Part shown: in pieces, positions 10,235-19,971 of the stretch | Numbering within the stretch: the first letter of the stretch is position 1 | Layout: each line of letters opens with the position of its first letter | Assembly (NCBI GenBank): GCA_036346405.1 | Contig: CM070557.1 | Span: forward strand, 57,046,016-57,110,015 | Direction: 5' to 3' | Source of the DNA: Phyllostachys edulis | Lineage: Eukaryota; Streptophyta; Magnoliopsida; Poales; Poaceae | Length of the DNA: 64,000 bases | Position numbers and translations under genes: made by a program | The notes under the pieces: generated by a model | What the model was told of the DNA's origin: nothing | What the model saw: only the letters and a program-made list of their open reading frames with translations | Databases searched by the model: none

Positions 10235-13200
10235 TGTAACATCCCAATTCTGAAAATGAGGGGAAATTAAAACTTTTTATTTATCTTTAGATTCTTGAAC
10301 CTTTTCTGTAATTCTTGCAAAAGAATTATGGAAATCAAAATCAAATCCCCAAATTAAACTCCAATCAAAAACCTCCTTGGGAAAAATCTTGTGCCAAACA
10401 TTTGTAAATATTTTTCCTAAGTTCCAGGGATGTCATTTGACCCCTCTAAATTTTCTCATGATTTTTAGAAATTATGTGATAACATTTGGAGGCAGGTCAA
10501 ATTCTGGTCAAACCTTTCCAATTAACCTTCTGGAATTTCTAGAGAAAGATGCAGGGCATCAAAACCTCTGGAAAATTTATGTTAGGTTAATCATCTGGTC
10601 AGCAAGCTCCATTTAAAATTCCAGGATTTTTAGAGTTGAAATGCCTTCTCTAAAAATCTCTCAAAACCTCAGCTTCAATTGAAAACTCTTGTTTCAAGCT
10701 CACTGTTGGTTGGGTCCAACCGAGCTTGGTTGGACCGCATCAACTAACTGCACCGGCTGAACCACCTTTGGTTGGGGTCACATACATGTGGGGCCCCAGC
10801 TACAATGCCTTCTTCCTCCCATTGCCGTGCCCAGCCCGTGCCCTCTTCGCTGTCTGGACCAAAGCGTGCGTGGGAGAGCCCCATGCTCAGTCACCTCCCA
10901 ACAGCTATGTGCTGACTCGCATTAAATGCCGCCAGAGAGCCACCCTCAGTCTCTCTTTTTCCTCTGCAAGCTTTCCTCTCCCTTCGTCCTTGCTAAACCG
11001 TGGACCAGATCGTGGGCAGCGTTCACAGTGGGCGTAGCCCGAGCTCCATGGCCAATCCTCTCGAGTATATAAGCTCCACACAGCCCTCTTGTTGCTTCCT
11101 TTACACACCTCATAGCTTGCTTTGCCTCCTCAGTGCTTTGTGAGCTCAAACCATCTCTAAGCAAATCGGCCACCATTGGAGCACCTCGGTGAAGCTCGGT
11201 TCCAGTGGTTTTCTTTCTCTCTTTCTGGCTCCATCTTGGCTCACAAGTCACCTGGAGCAAAACCCTAACTCTAGTTGGCTTTGTCAGGTGTTGAATCGGT
11301 CGAGAGAGGCATCTATTCAAAACCGGCCGAACCTCAAACACCTTCTTCTCCATCGGCGGTGAGTAGCTCCCATCTTCTATTTCCTGCTCATGAAGCTTTC
11401 TTGAGCACTAATGGAACTTATGGGATGACCCGGTGGTTTTGTCTTTGCCTAGGCCGAGCTCCCCACTTCATCTTCCGCACTGCCGGCCAAAATCAGCATC
11501 ACCGGAGCTACTCCATCATCTCCGGCCTCCTCCCAGCCTTGAGGTATACTCTAAGTAATCCCTTAAGGCCTGGGCACCAGCTTCTCAGAACCGCGCGGAG
11601 CATTTTTGGCTATTTCTTGTCTCGGCCGAAAACGGCCGTTTTTATTCTTTTCCGGCTCGCCGGCGACATAGGCCGCCGCCGCCGGCGAGGTCACCGCCGT
11701 TGGGACCGGCTCGCTATTTGAAACCTAGCCATGTCCTCACCTTGCGCCGCCGTGGCCGGAGCCGCCGGCAGCGAGCCCTAGAGCCCCTCGGTATTTTGTC
11801 GGGTGAACGCACGCACTGTGCCGTAAGGCGTCCCGACAAAGATCTGGCCATTTAAGGCGTTAATCATTTGCTAATCGTGTCATTAATTGCTCAAATAGTT
11901 AATGCCGGTTGTAATATTGATCTTGGGTCACTTGCAAGTGGGCCCGTGGCCTTTAAGAACCTCCTCAGCGCTCAAATCCATTTCGGGCGCTGTACCGAAC
12001 CTAATTAGGGCTTAATTAATACCTTATTAATTGCTAATCATTCCTACTCATCGGTTTATCAAGTGATTGGTATTAATTAGGTCCGAAAACCGGCTTAACA
12101 GCCGCTGTCAGGTGGGCCCAGGGTGTTTAAACCCTATCGGGTTCCCCGAAATCAAAAATGGACACAATTAATGCTAATCTGGTGTTAACCATTGATAAAC
12201 ATTAGTTAGCGCATCTAATCTGTCCTTAAACCGCCCCCTAGTCTCGCTGTCATGTGGGCCCAGCTCCTGTGCATTTAAAACCCCGTCGAAAAACCCCTCC
12301 AGAGCTTTGTCTCCCTGTCGGGTGGGCCCCGCGCCAAGCCCGCGTGTTTAAAACACACGCGCGGGAACCACGGTGGCTGACAAGCGGGCCCCGCTTTCCT
12401 CTCTCTCTCATCCGGAGCCTTTTGAACGTGAGTCCTTGTGGGCCATCAGATCTTGGATCGACGGCCATGGACGATTGGGCCGTTCGGACCGCTCCGAACG
12501 GCCAAGCATCGTGAGCCACACGATTGAAGATCAACGGTCGAGAAAGATTGGGCCGTTCGGACCGCTCCGATCGGCACTTTGATCTCCACCGTTCATCGCG
12601 AAATCAACGGCTCGTGTCGAGTGGGCCGATCGGACCATGAATAGCGCCCGCAAGATCTGGGCCGTCCGTGAAGATCCAACCGTGTGTTGCTTTTCGTGTG
12701 TAGGGGTTGTGTGCGTGCGACGCGTGGCGTGCCCTGATTGGCCCGCGTGTTCGTGGTTGGTGGGCAGTGTTGTGGGCGGCGCGAGCGTGGGCCGTAGGAT
12801 CCACGATCGACGGCTCACAGCGCGCCACCTCATTTCGGAGAGAATTAGGTTGTTTTAAATTCCGGTGAGAGTTTATTTATCCACTGATATTTCCGTATTA
12901 ACTTCAAAATTGAATATCTTTTTCATGCAAAGTCATTTTCGGATGAAACAAATTTTGCTGATTTTGTTATTTACTCAAGATTAATATAAAAATAGTGTTG
13001 AGCTTTAAATGTGTCCAGAAAAATCTGGAAATGCAACTAAATCCTTTTCAGCCTTTTTAAATGCATTTAAAATTCCAGTTAATTCCAAAAATGCATAACT
13101 AATTCATAAAAATTCATTTTAAGTTGGAATAAATCCTGGTAATTATGTTTTAGACTGAATGTTAATCTAAAAATGATTTTAGACTTAATGTACCCTCAGA

Positions 13201-15399
13201 AAATTCCAGAAATAACTTTATTGTTGTGTAGGCTTTAATTGCTTTACTAGAAATGCATGTAACTTGTAAATTGCATAACTAATTGTCTGTAATGTATTTT
13301 TGAGTGAATCCAAGTTTGTTGGATTCCTCTGATAATGAACTTACTAGGAAAAATAGTTTTGAACATGTTACTGTTTCCAGGAGAAATAATCATGCATTAT
13401 AATTTTGTTCAAGTTCTTGTTGCAAAGAATTATAGAAAGTGTATTATAGCCCCAAATGGGATGAACCCAATTTTGCTGTTCATCTCATGGGATGCTTGTT
13501 CTTCTGTAAAATTTTCAACTTCACTACATGTTTAGAAATTTTGTCGATGAATAGTAACATAATTCTTATTAATAGGCTGAGCAAAATTGTTTTCATCATA
13601 TCTTTTGCATTAAAGATCCAAATCAAGTGATTCTTGTTGCTAAATTCATGTTAAACCCATATCTTGCTGCTGTAAAATTTTCATTGTATTCGGAGAACTT
13701 TTGCTGTGGAGTCTTTTTGCTTTTCGTTATTCTTATCGTGTCTTTTTCGCTCTTTCGGTAGGGTTCGACATTTGTGGTAATCCCGAGAACGATCCTCCGC
13801 AACAAAGTGACCCTCAACAGCCAGGCAAGCAGTTTGACCATGGTTCATCCCATATTTTTAAGTTAATTATGTTGTTTGAACTATATGTATGCATTGCTAC
13901 TTGGTTTTAATTATGATTAGTGGATCCTATAGTTGCATAATCTGTAGGAATGCCATTTCTTTACTACTCTAAGCCTAGGTTACTTGCTGTGGTGTGAGTT
14001 CGTTGGATGAACTCATATCACTTAGTAGATTGCGAACTAAAATGCTTAGAGTTGCTTAGTTAACGGTAGCAATGGGCGATCATCGATTTAATCGATGATC
14101 TTGATCACACAAATGTAATTATGTCTCCATTATGTCCAGCACTTGTGCTTTGTTAATTTTGTAAAGTCAAAACTGAAAATGAAAATTGTTTCTTGACTTG
14201 GGCGCAATGGATGGATTGGTGTGATCTCATGGTGTGTTTGGAATGGTGCCTAAGTCCCCAAGGACCGAGTTACTTGTGTCACTAAGCCAAGCGCTTATTG
14301 CATGCTAACCACTTGAGGTTATATGGGACCCTCTTGACTAAGTACTTTGGGAGGTGTTAGTTAAAGGTCGCGGTGGCTACATAAAGGGAAGAGCACTACA
14401 GTCGGTGAGACTTGGCCGGTGCACCCTACCCTACCGGTTGTCGCGGCTCTTAACTAGCATCACTCTTAGGAACTGTCTCGTAGGACTTAGCCGTGCCAGC
14501 GTACCTTGGAAGTATGCGTAAAGGAAAGGCGGTCTGGCGTGTGGGTACATTGGTACACCCCTGCAGGGATAAAACTATTCGAATAGCCTCGTCCTAGGTT
14601 ATGGACATGCTTGGTAAGGTCGTGCAAGAACTAGACTATAACCTTTCATTAAAACTTGACATGGGTGGTATGAATTTGGTGATTCATGCTATTGTTGTGG
14701 TGACTATTGGGTTAGTCACTTCCAGGATGTTATGGTCATCTACTTATGGTTATTGTCGTTGTCAAACTTGATATTTGAACATTAAAAACAGATTTGACAA
14801 CTTGCCTTTACATGTATTACATTATTGCAAATAAATGTTGCTTTATGCTAAATTGAGACATACAACCTCCACTTACATAAAGCTTGCATGTAGCATATGT
14901 TATAGGCCTGTTATCTTACACGTAAGACTTGCGGAGTACTTTAAAGTACTCATCTGCCTGTGTTTGGGGCCTTTTGTTTATCTTTGTTGCAGAGGAGGAA
15001 GGTGGGCTCCAAGAGCCTCACTTTTGTGCTACATGTTGTACCTTCTTCGACGACTAGCTGGCGGTCCGGTCAGTTGCCTTGGTGGGAAAAAGGCACACTG
15101 GTTGGCTTTATGTTTTAGCCATCTGTATGGCACTTTTGCTTCCGCTGTTATCTTTGTAGAGTTGTTGCTATTTGGCCTAAGGGCCCCTCTTTTGTAATAG
15201 GTATTCCATATTAATATTAACTTCTGGTTTGTTGCTTATGTACTATGTGTTGTATGGAATTGATGCACCCTTTTGTTGTGAGATATGTATACTACATTCT
15301 GGGAAGTATACATCCCTCGAGATCGGGTTTATTTGGTTGATAATACTAGGGTCAATTGGAGGACTAAGTATTATGAGCCAAATGAACCGGGGTCTCACA
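10235..15399 (+). repeat. Solo LTR of family X, copy X3 (5165 bp)
   Basis: The LTR begins TGTAACATCCC and ends GGGGTCTCACA and is flanked by a perfect 5-bp duplication CGCTT (10230-10234 and 15400-15404). It lies inside the MULE in the orientation opposite to X1 and X2. It contains the palindrome CTATTCGAATAG (14575-14586), which is shared with LTR families D and F. A TATA-like AGTATATAAG near 11065 and the downstream plant-leader-like sequence may mark the LTR promoter. There is no internal region, PBS or polypurine tract, so it is a solo LTR. Confidence 0.94.
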
Positions 15400-15548
15400 C
15401 GCTTCTCCTTCTTATTTGTTTCTTTCTTCTCTGTGACACACTTGGGACCCACTTGGAAGAAGTCCATTCTTTGGCCGAGTCAGCGGCTGATCTGGCGAAA
15501 CCAGGCCACCCGGACGCCACATCAGCAATACCACCACGCAAAACAGCC

Positions 15549-15663
15549 GGAGGGGGTAGGTTATCCGGTTTTACAACTTAAGGGTGTCAAACGGCCGATT
15601 TTTTAGTTCAGAGGGTTAGGTGTCCACACGTCGATACTTGAGGGGGTAGAATGGACTTCTTCC
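15549..15663 (-). repeat. Right terminal inverted repeat of the MULE
   Basis: Inverted partner of 8816-8930. It ends ...GGACTTCTTCC followed directly by the TTGTTTTTA target duplication. Confidence 0.9.
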
Positions 15664-17999
15664 TTGTTTTTATTGATGACATTCTTGTGTATTCCAAAAG
15701 TGAAGAAGATCATGCAAAGCACCTCTTTTTTGTTTTGGAGAAGCTGAGAGCTCATCAACTCTTTGCTAAGTTTAGTAAATGTGAGTTTTGGTTGAAAGAA
15801 GTGGTCTTTTTAGGCCATATTTTGTCTGAAAAAGGAGTCTCTGTCAACCCCAGCAAAGTTCAAGATGTGCTCAATTGGGAACCTCAGAAGTCAGTACCTC
15901 AAGTCAGAAGCTTTCTTGGTATGGCAGGCTACTACAGAAGGTTCATTGAAGGTTTTTCTCGAATTGCAAGACCTCTAACTCAGCTTTTGAAGAAAGAAAA
16001 GAAGTTCTTGTGGACCCCTTCTTGTGATCAAAGCTTTCAAGAACTCAAGAAAAGATTGACCTCTGCTCCAGTTTTGATTTTGCCAGATGTTAGAAAAGAC
16101 TTTGAAGACTATTGTGATGCATCAAAGCAAGGAATTGGCTGTGTTTTAATGCAAGAGAGAAGAGTGGTAGCTTATGCCTCCAGACAATTGAAGCCTCATG
16201 AAGCAAATTATCCTACCCATGACCTTGAATTAGCTGCTGTAGTGCATGCTTTGAAGATTTGGCGCCACTACCTTATTGGTAACAGGTGTGAAATTTATAC
16301 TGACCACAAAAGCCTAAAGTATATTTTCACTCAAGCAGACTTGAATATGAGGCAGAGAAGGTGGCTAGAGCTAATTAAAGACTACAATGTGGGGATTCAT
16401 TATCACCCAGGCAAGGCCAATGTGGTAGCAGATGCTCTAAGCAGAAAAGTTTATAGCAATACATTGATGATCAAGGAGAGCCAAGCTACTTTGCATGAAG
16501 AATTCCAGAAGTTTAGGCTTGAGTTAGTTGAAGAAGGTTTTCTGGTAGCTTTGGAAGTGCAACCTACCTTGCAAAAACAAATCAAGGCAGCTCAAGTTGA
16601 AGATGCTGGCATTCAAGAAATCAAGGCCAACATAAAGAAAGGGAAAGCTCTAAGGTTTTCAGAAGATGAGCAGGGTGTGGTCTGGTTTGACAAAAGGCTC
16701 TGTGTGCCCAATAAACCAGAGCTTAAGGAAGTGATTCTAAAAGAAGCCCATGAGGCACTGTATTCTATTCACCCAGGAACTACAAAAATGTATCAAGACA
16801 TCAAAGAGATGTATTGGTGGCCGAAAATGAAGAGAGAAATAGCAGATTTTGTGGCCAAATGTGATACTTGCCAAAAAGTTAAGGCAGTGCACCAAAGACC
16901 TGGAGGACTTTTAGTGCATTTACCCATACCCGAATGGAAATGGGAAGAGGTCGGGATGGACTTTATAACTGGTCTACCCCGTACCCAAGCTGGTTTTGAC
17001 TCTATCTGGGTCATTGTGGATAGATTAACTAAAATGGATCACTTTATACCTGTGAAGACTACCTATTCTGGAGACAAACTAGCAGAAATTTACATGGCAA
17101 AGGTTGTATGTTTGCATGGGGTCCCGAAGAAGATAGTGTCAGATAGAGGATCTCAGTTCACCTCCAAGTTTTGGCAAAAGCTACATGATGCCTTGGGCAC
17201 AGACCTTAATTTCAGCACGACTTACCACCCCCAAACCGATGGCCAAACTGAGAGAGTTAACCAAGTACTTGAAGACATGCTGAGAGCTTGTGCTCTGGAA
17301 AAACAAGCTAGCTGGGACAAAATGTTGCCATATGCTGAGTTTTCTTACAACAACAGTTACCAAGCAAGCCTTCAAATGTCCCCTTTTGAAGCTCTTTATG
17401 GAAGGAAGTGTAGAACACCCTTGTACTGGACAGAATCTGGTGAAGGCCAAGTTCTTGGCCCAGACCTCTTAAAAGAAGCTGAAGACCAAGCGAAGTCCAT
17501 AAGAGAGAAGCTGAAAACTGCACAGACCCGACAAAAGAGCTATGCCGACATTAGACGTCGAGACCTAGCCTTTGCTCCCAGGGACCAGGTTTACCTCAAA
17601 GTGTCACCTCTCAAGGGAATGCAGCGATTTAGAGTCAGTGGAAAGCTTGCTCCAAGATTTATTGGACCTTTTCCAATTCTTGCCCGAAGGGGTGAAGTGG
17701 CCTACAAGTTAGACCTCCCTCCTCAGCTTGCTGGTGTCCATGATGTGTTTCATGTGTCACAGTTGAAGAAATGCTTGCGAGTGCCAGAGGATCAAATGCC
17801 TTTAGAAGCTGTGGACCTCCAAGAAGACCTCACTTACAGAGAGCAACCTGTTAAGATCTTAGAGGTGTCAGAGAGAGTTGCAAGAAACAAGGTCGTCAAG
17901 CTTTGCAAAGTGCAGTGGAGCAACCACACTGAAGCTGAAGTGACTTGGGAGCGTGAAGAGGACCTCAAGAAGGAGTTCCCCCACCTATTCTCTAGCTAA
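15664..17999 (+). pseudogene. pol: Element A pol, C-terminal part: RT, RNase H, integrase, chromodomain
   Basis: This is an uninterrupted frame of about 778 codons, resuming the reverse transcriptase at FIDDILVYS, the catalytic Asp pair. The order then is RT thumb and connection (VFLGHILSEKGV, FLGMAGYYRRFI), RNase H (YCDASKQG, DLELAA, TDHKSLKY with its acidic residues), an HHCC zinc finger ending CDTCQ, and an integrase core (GMDFITGLP, IVSDRGSQFTS, TDGQTERVNQVLEDML: Asp, Asp, Glu). It ends with a GPF/YxLxLPP segment leading to HDVFHVSQLKKCL and a C-terminal chromodomain-like stretch (VTWEREEDLKKEFP). Gene order RT-RNase H-integrase and the chromodomain place it in the Ty3/gypsy chromoviruses, Tekay/Del-like. 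The frame is well preserved but separated from the N-terminal half of the same enzyme by 6.8 kb, so no functional polyprotein can be made. Confidence 0.95.
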
Positions 18000-18026
18000 G
18001 CCTGAATCTCGGGGTCGAGATTCCCT

Positions 18027-18041
18027 TAAGGGGTGAAGGTT
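18027..18041 (+). promoter_or_regulatory. Polypurine tract of element A
   Basis: A purine-rich run (AAGGGGTGAAGG) lies immediately before the LTR start TGTAACGTCCC. It is preceded by CCTGAATCTCGGGGTCGAGATTC, nearly the same block as found before the 3' LTR of element D. The tract primes plus-strand synthesis in LTR elements. Confidence 0.75.
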
Positions 18042-19971
18042 TGTAACGTCCCGTTTGTTCTTAGGTTCTTGCCAAGTTTTCAAAATAAAAATAACCATTT
18101 GGTTTTGATGAGAATTCCAAGCTTAACTTGATGTTTTGAAAATCTGGAAGCTTTAACTTGAACTAAACTGAACTTCAACTAAGTCTTGAGTTGGTGCTCT
18201 CTGTTGGCAGTGGTTCTCTGGTGTTTTGGTTTTAGTTCTTTTCCCTTCTCGTTTGCTCGGTGCCCCTTTTTCCTTAGCTCCCTTTCTGGACCTCTTCTTT
18301 GTTCATAGGACCCCTTTCGAGTCCTTTGGACCTCCTCTGTGCTTTTGGATCTCCTTTGTTGGTTTGAATCTCTTTGAGACTCAAATCTCCTTTTTTTTGT
18401 TTTGAACCACCCGTGGTTCATACCTCTTTTGAGCTCCTTTTGGACCTCCTCCTTGTCTGGGTTTAAGGACTCAGACCTCCCTTGTCTTGAACCTCCTTTT
18501 AAGGTTCAAGCTCGGGTTTGTGTTTCAAAATGTCTTGGACATCTAAAACTCAAATTCGGACTGTTTTCCTCCTTTCTGGACCTCCTTTTAGTTCTTTTTG
18601 GACCTTCCCCGCGCCCGCTCGAGCCTCCTGCTCGATTTTGAACTCAATCGCCTCAGGACCGTCCGATTGAGATCTGGCGGCCCCTATCCGTCGAAGCGTC
18701 CGTTCGGTCCGAACGGCCCAATGGCTTAGAACCGTCCGATCAGGATCTAGCGGTCCCTGTTCTCCCCGCGTAGCTAAGCTTCTGTGGACCTCCCCTTGCC
18801 TTTGAGATCTGGACCATTAAGGTCCTCCTCTTTGAGATCTGGACCGTCAGACCTCCTTTTGAGATCTGGCAGTCAGGACCTCCCCTTGCCTTTGAGATCT
18901 GGACCATTAAGGTCCTCCTCTTTGAGATCTTGACCGTTGGACCTCCATTTTGGAGATCTAGCTGTCAGGACGTCCCCTTGCCTTTTGATCTAGACCGTTC
19001 AGGTCCTCCCCTTTGAGATCTTGACCGTTGGACCTCCCTTTTGGAGATCTAGCTGTCGGGACCTCCCCTTGCCTTTGATCTGGACCCTTGAGTCCCGCCC
19101 CTTGAGATCTTGGCCAGTTGGACCTCCCTTTTGGAGATCTAGGCTGTCGGGACCTCCCTTGCCTTTGATCTGGACCGTTCGGGTCCTCCCTTGAGATCTT
19201 GGTAGTTGGACCTCCTTTTGGAGATCTAGGCTGTCGGGACACGCCTGCCTTTGATCTGGACCGTTCGGGTCCTCCCCTTTGAGATTTTGACCGTTGGACC
19301 TCCCTTTTAGAGATCTAGCTGTCAAGACCTCCCCTTGCCTTTTGATCTGAACCCTTCAGGTCCTTCCCCTTTGAGATCTTGATCGTTGGACCTCCCTTTT
19401 GGAGATCTAGCTGTCAGGACCTCCCCTTGCCTTTTGATCTGGACCGTTCAGGTCCTCCCCTTTGAGATCTTGACCGTTGGACCTCCCTTTTGGAGATCTA
19501 GGCTGTCGGGACCTCCTGCCTTTGATCTGGACCGTTCAGGTCCTCCCCTTTGAGATCTTGACCGTTGGACCTCCCTTTTGGAGATCTAGCTGTCAGGACC
19601 TCCCCTTGCCTTTTGATCTGGACCGTTCAGGTCCTCCCCTTTGAGATCTTGACCGTTGGACCTCCCTTTTGGAGATCTAGCTGTCAGGACCTCCCCTTGC
19701 CTTTTGATCTGGACCGTTCAGGTCCTTCCCCTTTGAGATCTTGACCGTTGGACCTCCCTTTTGGAGATCTAGCAGTCAGGACCTCCCCTTGCCTTTTGAT
19801 CTGGACCATCCAGGTCCTCCCCTTTGCGATCTTGACCGTTGGACCTCCCTTTTGGAGATCTAGCTGTCAGGACCTCCCCTTGCCTTTTGATCTGGACCGT
19901 TCAGGTCCTCCCCTTTCAGATCTTGACCGTTGGACCTCCCTTTTGGAGATCTAGCTGTCAGGACCTCTCCT
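18042..19971 (+). repeat. 3' LTR of element A (interrupted)
   Basis: The LTR starts TGTAACGTCCCG right after the polypurine tract. About 700 bp of LTR sequence are followed by a tandem array reaching 19971, where a different element (B) begins with TGTGTTGATTG. The rest of this LTR is not in the window. The phrases 'gatctggaccgt' and 'ccgttggacct' dominate the array. Confidence 0.85.
18780..19971 (+). repeat. Tandem array, ~91-bp unit, about 13 copies
   Basis: Successive units start with GACCTCCCTTTTGGAGATC at 19389, 19480, 19568, 19659, 19751, 19842 and 19933, giving periods of 91, 88, 91, 92, 91 and 91 bp. Earlier units (18780-19300) are more diverged. The last unit is cut at 19971 by element B. 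Each unit contains AGATCT-type boxes and CCGTT motifs related to those in the X LTRs. Confidence 0.92.

Larger units (their letters stand above)
8816..15663. mobile_element. Non-autonomous Mutator-like element (MULE) containing a solo LTR
   Basis: Both ends carry the same terminal inverted repeat (GGAAGAAGTCCATTCTACCC...). The element is flanked by a perfect 9-bp target duplication TTGTTTTTA (8807-8815 and 15664-15672), the hallmark duplication length of Mutator-like elements. Removing the element and one duplication restores a continuous reverse-transcriptase frame. Without the nested solo LTR X3 and its duplication the element is about 1.68 kb and encodes no recognisable transposase, so it depended on transposase supplied elsewhere. 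Its interior (about 9000-10229) looks like captured genomic DNA (Pack-MULE type). Confidence 0.93.

Noticed and set aside
18958..19325. Minus-strand frames with repeated GPDQRQG-like peptides
   Set aside because: Translation of the 91-bp tandem array; the period, not coding selection, explains the peptide repeats.
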